26,093 nucleotides of DNA from an uncultured Mollicutes bacterium (lineage in GTDB: Bacteria > Bacillota_I > Bacilli_A > ML615J-28 > CAG-313), in NCBI GenBank assembly GCA_900548675.1, contig URLJ01000023.1, forward strand, positions 1 to 26,093, read 5' to 3'. Shown here piece after piece: positions 16,595 to 23,535 of the stretch (the stretch's first letter is position 1; every line of letters starts with the position of its first letter). Position numbers and translations under genes: made by a program. The notes under the pieces were generated by a model. That model saw nothing but the letters and a program-made list of their open reading frames with translations, was not told the DNA's origin and did not search any database.

Positions 16595-17290
16595 TTATGC
16601 ATCAAGCGATGTAGCATCAATTTTGATACCAGGGCTCATAGAAGAGCACATTGATACGTTTAACATGTAAACACCTTTAACTGTTACAGGTTTTACACGC
16701 ATTAATTGACGATATACTGTTTGAATATTTTCAGCTAATTGGTTAGAAGCAAATGATACTTTGCCAACTGGAACCAAGATGTTACCAGTTTTATCAGTAC
16801 GATATTCAACTTTACCAGCTTTAAATTCTTTTACAGTTTTTTCAACGTCCATTGTTACAGTACCAGTTTTTGGATTTGGCATTAAACCTTTAGGACCTAA
16901 AACACGTCCTAATTTACCTAATTCACCCATCATATCTGGAGTAGCTATAACAACATCGAATTCAAACCATCCACCTTTAATTTTATCAAGGTATTCAGTA
17001 TCGCCTGCATAATCAGCGCCAGCTTCAAGTGCAGCTTTAGCTTTTTCACTCTTAGCTATTACTAATACGCGAACTGTACGACCTGTACCATGAGGTAATG
17101 ATACAGTACCACGTAAATTTTGTTCAGCTTTACGTGGATCAATGTTTAGACGAAAAGCGATTTCAACTGTTGCATCGAATTTAGCAAAACTAGTTTTTTT
17201 AGTTAGTTCTACTGCTTCTGCTAAAGGATACTTTTTAGTACGATCAACAAGTTTTAACGCTTCTTGATATTTTTTTCCTCTTTTTGACAT
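16595..17290 (-). CDS. rplA: 50S ribosomal protein L1
   Basis: Protein of the mobile L1 stalk at the ribosomal E site and, in many bacteria, a repressor of its own operon. Length is 231 residues, normal. Recognisable parts: SKRGKKYQEALKLVDRTKKY at the N-terminus, VSLPHGTGRTVRVLV, LGKLGRVLGPKGLMPNPKTG in the central domain, and VEYRTDKTGNI after it. AGGAGG lies 8 bases before the ATG. A hairpin resembling the L1 site on 23S rRNA sits just before the ribosome binding site. Confidence 0.98.
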   Translation of the reverse strand: MSKRGKKYQEALKLVDRTKKYPLAEAVELTKKTSFAKFDATVEIAFRLNIDPRKAEQNLRGTVSLPHGTGRTVRVLVIAKSEKAKAALEAGADYAGDTEYLDKIKGGWFEFDVVIATPDMMGELGKLGRVLGPKGLMPNPKTGTVTMDVEKTVKEFKAGKVEYRTDKTGNILVPVGKVSFASNQLAENIQTVYRQLMRVKPVTVKGVYMLNVSMCSSMSPGIKIDATSLDA

Positions 17291-17307
17291 TTTCTTTTCC
17301 TCCTAAA

Positions 17308-17337
17308 TGTGGTTTAACGATTTTTACTTCTCCCACA
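17308..17337 (-). promoter_or_regulatory. Candidate L1-binding hairpin before rplA
   Basis: Minus strand: TGTGG, then GAGAAG..., then TTAAA and CCACA, directly followed by the rplA ribosome binding site. It copies the arrangement GUGGGAG...AAACCAC found before rplK and resembles the L1-binding segment of 23S rRNA (GUGGGAG ... GAAAUACCAC in E. coli). L1 binding here would block rplA translation. The inner stem is poorer than in the rplK copy. Confidence 0.6.
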
Positions 17338-17392
17338 ATTTTAGATGCCACTTAATAAGTGTTTCTATCAATTGTAAAAGATGTTTTTTTAA

Positions 17393-17824
17393 TTAATCTT
17401 CTACAACGATTCCCATATTTCTTGCAGTACCTTCAACGATGCGAGCTGCTGCTTCAACATCATAAGCGTTAAGGTCAGGCATTTTAATTTTCGCAATTTC
17501 TAATAATTGTGCTTTGGTAATCGTGCCTACTTTGGTTTTCTTAGCATTTGAAGATCCTGCTTTAACATTTGCATATTTCTTTAATAAATCAGATGCAGGT
17601 GGTGTTTTTGTAATAAATGTAAATGAACGATCTTCATATACAGTAATTACAACTGGAATAATACTTCCTACCATATCCTTTGTACGATCATTAAATTGTA
17701 CACAGAATTGTTGAATGTTAACTTGAGCTTGTCCTAATACTGGTCCAATTGGTGGAGCGGGATTAGCTTTTCCAGCTGGAACTTGTAATTTAACAATCTT
17801 TTTAACTTGTTTAACTGCTGCCAC
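17393..17824 (-). CDS. rplK: 50S ribosomal protein L11
   Basis: Binds the GTPase-associated region of 23S rRNA. The N-terminal domain has the signature VPAGKANPAPPIGPVLGQ, and the C-terminal RNA-binding domain has TKVGTITKAQLLEIAKIKM and VEGTARNMGI. The reading frame opens at GTG 17833, which is part of the ribosome binding site AAGGAGGTG; GTG 17824, 8 bases after GGAGG, is the likely start, giving 143 residues, close to the usual 141. It is the first gene of the rplK-rplA unit. Here it has its own perfect promoter, about 150 bases upstream, because two unrelated genes separate it from nusG. Confidence 0.97.
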   Translation of the reverse strand: MAAVKQVKKIVKLQVPAGKANPAPPIGPVLGQAQVNIQQFCVQFNDRTKDMVGSIIPVVITVYEDRSFTFITKTPPASDLLKKYANVKAGSSNAKKTKVGTITKAQLLEIAKIKMPDLNAYDVEAAARIVEGTARNMGIVVED

Positions 17825-17851
17825 GAGACACACCTCCTTTTTTTGTCCGTG

Positions 17852-17882
17852 ATGTGGTTTATGAATATTAATTCTCCCACAT
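17852..17882 (-). promoter_or_regulatory. Candidate L1-binding leader hairpin before rplK
   Basis: Minus strand: ATGTGG (17877-17882) pairs with CCACAT (17852-17857); inside are GA, then GAAT-TAAT-ATTC as a second small stem, then ATAAA. The order GTGGGAG...AAACCAC resembles the L1 site on 23S rRNA. An 18-base perfect palindrome (17885-17902) lies just 5' of it in the transcript. Likely the site where L1 represses the rplK-rplA unit. Confidence 0.68.
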
Positions 17883-17971
17883 GTAATAAGTTTAAACTTA
17901 TTTTGTTTTAAACTTTTTTTATTTTAAAAAATTTAAAAATAGTATATGTGCTGTCAATGCACGCGTCTAAT

Positions 17972-18000
17972 ATTATACATTACTTTCTACTTTTTGTCAA
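17972..18000 (-). promoter_or_regulatory. Perfect consensus promoter of rplK-rplA
   Basis: TTGACA (17995-18000), a 17-base spacer and TATAAT (17972-17977) on the minus strand. It is the best promoter in the window by match to consensus. Confidence 0.93.
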
Positions 18001-18122
18001 GCAATACCCTTTTATTTTTCTATAGCACTTAAAAACCTTTAAAATATACAATTTTTAATAAACGATTTTTGCCTATTTGAAGACATTTTTTATTCTATTT
18101 ATTTTCATTTTTTATATCATTG

Positions 18123-18131
18123 TGTTATAAT
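18123..18131 (+). promoter_or_regulatory. Extended -10 promoter of the TPR/RCC1-like gene
   Basis: TGTTATAAT: an extended -10 (TG, one base, TATAAT at 18126-18131). The -35 position (18103-18108, TTTCAT) is poor, which extended -10 promoters tolerate. It lies 41 bases before the start codon. Confidence 0.65.
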
Positions 18132-18172
18132 ATATTAGATTTAAATTTTTAACTTAGAAGGAGCTTTTAAAA

Positions 18173-19558
18173 ATGAAAGAAGAAATTAAACCTGATGTTA
18201 ATATTGATAACTCTTCTAGTATATCCGATGAGCAAAAACGCTTTCTAGAATTTTACAATTCATTGTCACCAGAGGAACAAAAACGTTACGACAAAGATTC
18301 GTCAAAAACTTACGCTAAACGCTTAAATGAACTCAAGAAAGCCTCAAATCCTAAAAAATTTTTAATACGTAAAATCCTTTTAATAAGTGGTATTTTAACT
18401 TCTGTCATCGTTTTTTCACTACTAACATTTTTAGTAATTATTCCAAACGTTGCTTATAAAAAAGGAATGTCATCTTATGAAAATGGTGATTACGAAAAAG
18501 CTCTAAACTATTTTAAAACCGCTAAAACACTAAAAAAAGGTCAAAAATATTTTAATTTGACCAAGGCCGAAATTGCTCTTAAGAACGGCAATAAAAAAGA
18601 AGCGGCTTTATATTATGGAAGTGTTGCTGAAGATGAATATTTTCAAAAGAGCAAAGAATTATTTTGGAACGATCATTTATCGCTAGAGCCTATCGCTTAT
18701 CTTAGCGAAAAAGGTGTATACGCAGGTATAACCAATGATGGAAAGATAAAATTAAGCGATGCCGATAAGATCGCTGCCGATACTTTTTACAAGTTCCATG
18801 ATTGGAATAATCTATGTGAAGTAAAAGCACACTATGATTCCATTGTTGGTTTAAAACAAGATGGTACTGTTATTGTTACAGGCAACAATAACTATGCTAA
18901 GGGCGTCAGCAAATGGACAAATATCGTATCAGTGTATATTGATTTTAAAGTGTTAATTGGACTAAGAGCTGATGGCACACTCGAAGTTTTAGGAAATAAA
19001 GATGTCAAAAATAAGCTTTCAAAAATAAAAAATGTTATTAATTTCGACATTACAAGTGTCGAATATCATGCCAACTACGATATCACAACAGAATATGAAA
19101 TGGTTTTAGTAACAAGCGATGGCAATGTTAAACAACTAGCCACAAAAGACTTTTCCAAAGACTTAGCCGAAGAATTAGCTGAAGTAAAGAACGCCATCAC
19201 CATTTCAATCTACAACCAAAATGGGTATGGTACTAGCGTAGTTGTCTTATATGAAGATGGCACTACAAAATGTTTCGGCAATACTAGCGACGGCAAAGCA
19301 GACGCTAACAATTGGACCAATATTAAAGAGGCTCATATCTTTAATGGTATAGTATGCGGTATTACGAATGATGGAAACTTTGTCGCAGCAGGCAAATTAA
19401 GTGATGAAAATGTTGCACTTATGCAAAACCCAGTTCACATTCTCGATATCAATGAAATAGCTATTATCGACAAAGATGGAAAAGTTATTTTAACAAAATA
19501 CAGTGAAATAGCTATCAAAGATTGGGATAACATCCTAATCTCAAAAAGCAATAAATAA
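18173..19558 (+). CDS. Membrane-anchored protein with TPR-like and RCC1-like repeat regions
   Basis: A 461-residue protein I cannot name. A charged N-terminal part (1-65, with LSPEEQKRYDKDSSKTYAKR) precedes one membrane segment (about 66-91, LLISGILTSVIVFSLLTFLV). The lysines before it suggest the N-terminus is inside and the rest outside. Residues 95-165 look like TPR repeats (YKKGMSSYENGDYEKALNYF; ALKNGNKKEAALYYG). From about 180, seven copies of a unit ending in DG-x-(V/I/T)xxxG follow: DG at 189, 230, 267, 316, 362, 400 and 435, some with the W-x-N-I linker (WTNIVSV, WTNIKEA). This pattern and the count fit a seven-bladed RCC1-type beta-propeller. AGAAGGAG precedes the ATG. It is the only plus-strand gene, placed between the rplK promoter and merR. 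A role in sensing or surface binding is a guess. Confidence 0.85.
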   Translation: MKEEIKPDVNIDNSSSISDEQKRFLEFYNSLSPEEQKRYDKDSSKTYAKRLNELKKASNPKKFLIRKILLISGILTSVIVFSLLTFLVIIPNVAYKKGMSSYENGDYEKALNYFKTAKTLKKGQKYFNLTKAEIALKNGNKKEAALYYGSVAEDEYFQKSKELFWNDHLSLEPIAYLSEKGVYAGITNDGKIKLSDADKIAADTFYKFHDWNNLCEVKAHYDSIVGLKQDGTVIVTGNNNYAKGVSKWTNIVSVYIDFKVLIGLRADGTLEVLGNKDVKNKLSKIKNVINFDITSVEYHANYDITTEYEMVLVTSDGNVKQLATKDFSKDLAEELAEVKNAITISIYNQNGYGTSVVVLYEDGTTKCFGNTSDGKADANNWTNIKEAHIFNGIVCGITNDGNFVAAGKLSDENVALMQNPVHILDINEIAIIDKDGKVILTKYSEIAIKDWDNILISKSNK

Positions 19559-19560
19559 GA

Positions 19561-19600
19561 AAAAGGAATCTAGGATAGAATTAACCTAGATTCCTTTTTT
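19561..19600. terminator. Bidirectional terminator
   Basis: A perfect 14-bp stem (19561-19574 with 19585-19598) around a 10-base loop, with T-runs on both strands. It lies between the ends of two convergent genes and serves both. Confidence 0.92.
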
Positions 19601-20398
19601 TTATTCAACTAAAAATTGTATTTCTGTCAAATAATCTTCTTCGCTTTCTTTATTCCAAGCGCCATCAATATAACATTCGCGTGGTGTATCAACAATTTTA
19701 TAATTATGTTTTTCAATAAAATCCATTATAATATTGTAAGTTTCACCTAATTTATAATAAGCCCCGTAATGGTTGATGCATAATGCTTTATGAGCTGGTA
19801 AATCCATAAATTTAATGTTTTCATTTTCTTTTCCTTTTGTAAGCACTGCTTCAGAATAGCGAATTTTAATATCTTTTCCATTTGGTTTTCCATCAAGGTA
19901 AGTGATAAAGCAATAATCAAGAGGTGAACATTTTAAATCAGGGTTAAGTTTTTTTGCTTCTTCACCTGTTTTTAAAACAAATTCCACAATTTTACTATAA
20001 TCTTTAATTACTTTCTCACCATAATAAACAGTACATGCTGGCAAAGTTTTCATAACAACTTTTTGTTCTTTTTTCATTTTACTTTCCTCCAATATTTTAA
20101 TTATTCTTTGAAGTTGGCAGTTTTCACTTTCGATTGTCTTCTTCAATTTGCTTGCTCGTTCATTTAGAAATAACGTAACATCTCCACCATCTAGAATTAT
20201 TTTGATGTTTTTTACCGTTATTCCCAATGATCTTAATTCAAGTATTTTCGACAATTCGCAGAGTTTCTCTTTTTTGTAATATCTATACCCCGTTTCCTTA
20301 TCTATATAAGACGGTTTTAAAATTCCTTCTTTCTCATAATATCTTAAGGTTTTAACCGTTGTCTTTGTTAATATTGAAAATTCACCAATCTTAAGCAT
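19601..20398 (-). CDS. MerR-family regulator with GyrI-like ligand-binding domain
   Basis: A 265-residue transcription activator. The N-terminal winged helix-turn-helix is MLKIGEFSILTKTTVKTLRY with YEKEGILKPSYIDKETGYRY after it; a dimerisation helix follows at about 76-105 (SKLKKTIESENCQLQRIIK), then a GyrI-like effector domain to the C-terminus (about 118-265, ending near PRECYIDGAW). This build matches BmrR-type regulators that bind small hydrophobic compounds. ATG 20398, preceded by GGAGGTGG, is the start; 18 extra upstream codons would run across the -10 element. Its promoter has the spacer and dyad of MerR targets, so it likely controls itself. No transporter gene is next to it, so its other targets are not visible here. 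Confidence 0.9.
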   Translation of the reverse strand: MLKIGEFSILTKTTVKTLRYYEKEGILKPSYIDKETGYRYYKKEKLCELSKILELRSLGITVKNIKIILDGGDVTLFLNERASKLKKTIESENCQLQRIIKILEESKMKKEQKVVMKTLPACTVYYGEKVIKDYSKIVEFVLKTGEEAKKLNPDLKCSPLDYCFITYLDGKPNGKDIKIRYSEAVLTKGKENENIKFMDLPAHKALCINHYGAYYKLGETYNIIMDFIEKHNYKIVDTPRECYIDGAWNKESEEDYLTEIQFLVE

Positions 20399-20417
20399 TT
20401 TTCCACCTCCAAAAAAC

Positions 20418-20448
20418 ATTATACACATTCCCCTTAGGGGAGAGTCAA
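20418..20448 (-). promoter_or_regulatory. MerR-type promoter/operator of the merR gene
   Basis: Minus strand: TTGACT (20443-20448) and TATAAT (20418-20423) are 19 bases apart, not 17. The spacer holds the dyad CTCCCCTAAGGGGA. Long spacer plus dyad is the hallmark of promoters that MerR-family proteins untwist to activate. The transcript would have a leader of only about a dozen bases before the start codon. Confidence 0.88.
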
Positions 20449-20491
20449 ACAAAATGATTACTAAGTTTAAATTTATTTAAAGATATCATAC

Positions 20492-20530
20492 AAAAAAGCA
20501 ATATTAGATACTTCTTCTAACATTGCTTTT
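20492..20530 (-). terminator. Terminator after nusG
   Basis: Arms AAAAGCAAT(G)TTAGA and TCTAA(T)ATTGCTTTT around a short loop, followed on the minus strand by extra T residues. It ends the rpmG-secE-nusG transcript and so cuts nusG off from rplK. Confidence 0.82.
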
Positions 20531-20543
20531 ATTTCAAATTATT

Positions 20544-21095
20544 TTATTCAAGAGGTTTTGCTTCTTCAAAATGAATTTCTGTTGGAGTTTGACGTCCAAA
20601 GAAATCAACTAATACCGTTAGCATTTGTTGTTCTTCATCAATACTATCAATGGTAGCCGTTTGTCCCGCAAAAGTTCCAGTTAAAACTTGAACTTGATCT
20701 CCAACTTTAAATTTAGAATTTGCTTCGATTGTTATGCCACAATTTCTTAAAATAGGAAGAATCTCATCAGTTGGAAGCGGAACGGGTTTTGCTCCACCAC
20801 CACTTGAACCTAAGAACCCTGTTACCATTGGGGTATTACGCACGATAAACCATGATTCTTCTGTTACTATCATATCAACAAAAATATATCCTGGAAATAA
20901 TTTCTCAGAAACTTCTTTTATTTCACCATTCTTTTTTCTTTCTTGATGAACAGTTTCAGGAATCAAAACACGGAAAATATAATTTTCCATATTTAAGGAT
21001 TTGATACGACGTTCAAGATTATTTTTCGCTGCATTTTCACAACCTACGTATGATTGTATTACATACCAGGCGCGTTCATTTTCATAGTCCATCAT
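20544..21095 (-). CDS. nusG: Transcription termination/antitermination factor NusG
   Basis: Binds RNA polymerase and affects pausing, termination and coupling to ribosomes. The 183 residues include the NGN domain (WYVIQSYVGCENAAKNNLER; LFPGYIFVDM; RNTPMVTGFLGSSG) and a C-terminal KOW domain (KVGDQVQVLTGTFAGQTATI). Length is normal. The start lies 5 bases after the secE stop and has only a weak ribosome binding site, so its translation probably depends on secE. It is the last gene of the rpmG-secE-nusG unit; the order is that of B. subtilis. Confidence 0.97.
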   Translation of the reverse strand: MMDYENERAWYVIQSYVGCENAAKNNLERRIKSLNMENYIFRVLIPETVHQERKKNGEIKEVSEKLFPGYIFVDMIVTEESWFIVRNTPMVTGFLGSSGGGAKPVPLPTDEILPILRNCGITIEANSKFKVGDQVQVLTGTFAGQTATIDSIDEEQQMLTVLVDFFGRQTPTEIHFEEAKPLE

Positions 21096-21100
21096 AACGA

Positions 21101-21646
21101 TTATTTCTTAGCTCGCTCTACTAAATTTTTTACCCAATCTTGAACATTATTTAAGAATAAATCTTGTAATAAATAGTCACACAACCAGAAGAAAGCAACT
21201 AAAATTAGAATAAATACAACAACTCTTAATACATTAATTAAATATTCTGCACGTTTGTATCCTCTAATATGTTTTATTTCACTAAATGATGGTTTATAAA
21301 ATGGCCATGCTACTAGTACTAAAGATATTATACCTAAAGCTATTAATACCCAAGCAAATTGTTTTTGGAATTCACCTATTACAGGAAAACTATTATCAAT
21401 ATTAAGAACTTGTTTAACAAGTAATGCGCCAAGCACTATTGCAAAAATAGCAAGAATTAATAAAAATAAATTTTCATATTTGTACTCTTTTGTTAATAAA
21501 TCAAGAGCACGATTAGGTTTTTGATTAGGATCTCTTACTTTTTCTTTCTTAACTTTTGGTTCATCAGAATGATCCATTAAAGCTGTTCCATATAAAATGT
21601 AAAAAATCTTACTTTTATTTTGTTTATGTTCATTATTTTCTGGCAT
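21101..21646 (-). CDS. secE: Preprotein translocase subunit SecE, three-segment form
   Basis: SecE clamps the SecY channel in the membrane. Most Firmicutes SecE proteins have about 60 residues and one membrane segment; this one has 181. A polar N-terminal part is followed by three hydrophobic segments at about 59-80 (LFLLILAIFAIVLGALLV), 96-116 (FAWVLIALGIISLVLVAWPF) and 139-163 (VLRVVVFILILVAFFWLCDY). Only the last, with the amphipathic stretch SFSEIKHIRGYKRAEY before it, matches the SecE core; the usual WP in that stretch reads RG. ATG 21646 lies 9 bases after AGGAGG; a TTG at 21652 is too close to it. The rpmG stop overlaps this ribosome binding site. The name rests on the position between rpmG and nusG plus the core segment. 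Confidence 0.85.
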   Translation of the reverse strand: MPENNEHKQNKSKIFYILYGTALMDHSDEPKVKKEKVRDPNQKPNRALDLLTKEYKYENLFLLILAIFAIVLGALLVKQVLNIDNSFPVIGEFQKQFAWVLIALGIISLVLVAWPFYKPSFSEIKHIRGYKRAEYLINVLRVVVFILILVAFFWLCDYLLQDLFLNNVQDWVKNLVERAKK

Positions 21647-21659
21647 TTCCAATATCCTC

Positions 21660-21809
21660 CTATTTTGTTTCTTTATGAACGGTATGTTTGTTACATTTAG
21701 GGCAATATTTTTTCATAACTACCCTTGTGGTTGTATTTAATTTATTTTTTTCAGTAATATAGTTACGTGATAAACATTCTTCACATACTAAAATGACTTT
21801 TTCTCTCAT
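21660..21809 (-). CDS. rpmG: 50S ribosomal protein L33
   Basis: A 49-residue ribosomal protein starting MREKVILVCEECLSRNY. It has two CxxC pairs (CEEC and CPKC), so it is the zinc-binding form of L33. ATG 21809 is preceded by CAGGTGG; a longer frame back to 21857 would cross the promoter. It is the first gene of rpmG-secE-nusG, as in B. subtilis where rpmGB holds this place. Confidence 0.96.
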   Translation of the reverse strand: MREKVILVCEECLSRNYITEKNKLNTTTRVVMKKYCPKCNKHTVHKETK

Positions 21810-21828
21810 AATACCACCTGCTTGTTCT

Positions 21829-21857
21829 ATTTTATCAAAAAAGAACAAAAAAGTCAA
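21829..21857 (-). promoter_or_regulatory. Promoter of rpmG-secE-nusG
   Basis: TTGACT (21852-21857), a 17-base spacer and TAAAAT (21829-21834) on the minus strand, about 20 bases before the L33 start codon. Confidence 0.82.
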
Positions 21858-21897
21858 ATGATATAAGCAACTTTTTTGTTTTTTTAAATTTTATAGG

Positions 21898-22431
21898 CTA
21901 CTTTTTAACTTTAATTTTTTGACGAGCTCTAGCTAAAGCATTATATACTTGCTTTTCCGTTAAATTAAGAGTCTCAGCTATCTCCTTGATACTCATTTCT
22001 TTTGCCACACGCATATCAATAATGTTTTTTTCTGTTTTAGAAAGGGGAGTATTTTCAATTAATTCTAAAGTTAGGCTTTCTTCTTGATTTCTGTAATCTA
22101 TTACATCTAATGTTTCAAACATAACCATCTGTAATTCATGTTTATGAATACGGTACAAACTAATAAACCTATTTTGAAGAATTATATCAAAATAACGATT
22201 AAATGTTTTTGGCGATTCAGTATTGTATCGTTCAACAGCTTTTAATAAAGCGAGTCTTCCTTCTTGTAAATAATCGTCATAAGATGAACTTTCAACGTTA
22301 AATTTTTTAATTTTACTTTTGATTAACGGTTCATACTTTGTAATCATAATATTCAAAGCTTCTTCATTGCCATTTCTTATTAAATATATTAATTCATTAT
22401 CATTATATAAATTTGTATTTTCAACCTTCAT
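21898..22431 (-). CDS. sigH: Sigma-70-family factor, SigH (Spo0H)-like
   Basis: A 177-residue alternative sigma factor. Region 2 has YDDYLQEGRLALLKAVERYN, the -10-binding helix; region 4 has SIKEIAETLNLTEKQVYNAL and ARARQKIK, the -35-binding helix-turn-helix. There is no region 1.1. It sits between rlmB and rpmG, exactly the place of sigH in B. subtilis, where the factor controls entry to sporulation and competence; yacP, present between them in B. subtilis, is absent. The start overlaps the rlmB stop (TAATG). It is somewhat short for SigH (218 in B. subtilis), so the regulon may differ. No sporulation gene is present in the window. Confidence 0.85.
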   Translation of the reverse strand: MKVENTNLYNDNELIYLIRNGNEEALNIMITKYEPLIKSKIKKFNVESSSYDDYLQEGRLALLKAVERYNTESPKTFNRYFDIILQNRFISLYRIHKHELQMVMFETLDVIDYRNQEESLTLELIENTPLSKTEKNIIDMRVAKEMSIKEIAETLNLTEKQVYNALARARQKIKVKK

Positions 22432-23141
22432 TATTTCTCTCTGTTCCGGAAAATTTCATACATTATTATAGCGGCACTGACAGAAGCATTCAAAGAATTA
22501 ACATGTCCACACATTGGAATGTTAACAAGGACATCACAGTTTTCTTTCACTAATCGCGATATTCCATGTCCTTCTGAACCGATAACAGCGGCTATTTTTC
22601 CTTTATAATCATAAGAACGGTAATCTATACTACCTTCCATTTCTAGACCAACAACCCAGTAGCCAGCTTTTTTTAAATCGTTAATAGCATAAACTAAATT
22701 ACTCGCGAGCGCTACATCAACATACTCAATGGCCCCTGTCGATACTTTAGCAACCGTATTATTTAAACGAACGCTTCTGTTTTTGGGAATAATTATACCA
22801 TCGACACCCGTTGCATCAGCGCTTCTTAAAATGGCTCCTAAATTGTGAGGGTCTTCTAATGAATCCAAAATTAAGATTGTAGCATTTTTCTTTTCTGATG
22901 TCTTTTTGATTAGCTCTTTGACATCGACATACGTATATTCAGGCACAACCGCAACAATGTTTTGATGGTGTTCATTAAAATGTTTTTCTAGATATTTTTT
23001 ATCCACCACTTTTAAAGTAATGTTTTCTTTTTCACAAAGTTTTTGTAATAAAGTATCATTATTATCAACTACATACACTTCACTAATGCCACGATTGTTT
23101 TTTATTGCTTCTACTACCAAATTTCGACCACTAATATTCAT
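22431..23141 (-). CDS. rlmB: 23S rRNA (guanosine-2'-O-)-methyltransferase, RlmB/SpoU family
   Basis: Methylates a ribose 2'-OH in the peptidyl-transferase region of 23S rRNA (G2251 in E. coli). The N-terminal substrate-binding domain (about 1-75, GRNLVVEAIKNNRGISEVYV) is followed by the knotted SPOUT domain with its three motifs: EDPHNLGAILRSADATGVDG, AAVIGSEGHGISRLVKENCD, and IPMCGHVNSLNASVSAAIIM. In the third motif the usual G-x-V-x-SLNVS reads GHVNSLNAS. Length is 236, normal. It overlaps mrnC by 11 bases and sigH by one. Confidence 0.94.
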   Translation of the reverse strand: MNISGRNLVVEAIKNNRGISEVYVVDNNDTLLQKLCEKENITLKVVDKKYLEKHFNEHHQNIVAVVPEYTYVDVKELIKKTSEKKNATILILDSLEDPHNLGAILRSADATGVDGIIIPKNRSVRLNNTVAKVSTGAIEYVDVALASNLVYAINDLKKAGYWVVGLEMEGSIDYRSYDYKGKIAAVIGSEGHGISRLVKENCDVLVNIPMCGHVNSLNASVSAAIIMYEIFRNREK

Positions 23142-23535
23142 TTTGTTCTTCCTCTACGATTTTAATTATTCTATCCATTATTTGATTTAATCTATCTAAT
23201 TCTTTGTTTAAATATAAATATCCTATCACCGCTTCTAAACCACTTGAATTAAGATATTCTGCTGGATCTAAGTTTTTACGATGGTTTTTAGGAGCACCAT
23301 TGCGGCCCCTTTTAAATATTTGCATTTCTTCTAGAGTTAAGGACTTTATTAATTTTTCACAAATATAACTATGTGCATGAGCGCTAACAAACTTTAGGCT
23401 CTTTTTCTTCAATTCATTACTTTTTGTCGTGCCTTGAGCTATTAAATACTCTCTTATGTAAAGTTCATAATACGAATCACCAACATAAGCTAAATCGGCA
23501 CCATTGAGCAGCTTAGGGTTAATGGTTTCTTTCAT
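23131..23535 (-). CDS. mrnC: Mini-ribonuclease III
   Basis: Matures the ends of 23S rRNA in Bacilli. It is an RNase III catalytic domain without the double-stranded RNA-binding domain; 134 residues. The signature ADLAYVGDSYYELYIREYL includes catalytic D20; GRNGAPKNHRKNLDPAEYL and SSGLEAVIGYLYL complete the active site. The ATG overlaps the cysS stop (TAATG), and the end overlaps rlmB. The cysS-mrnC-rlmB order is standard for the group. Confidence 0.95.
   Translation of the reverse strand: MKETINPKLLNGADLAYVGDSYYELYIREYLIAQGTTKSNELKKKSLKFVSAHAHSYICEKLIKSLTLEEMQIFKRGRNGAPKNHRKNLDPAEYLNSSGLEAVIGYLYLNKELDRLNQIMDRIIKIVEEEQNEY

Noticed and set aside
16761..17012. Plus-strand frame opposite rplA
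   Set aside because: Shadow of the L1 coding sequence; no independent support.
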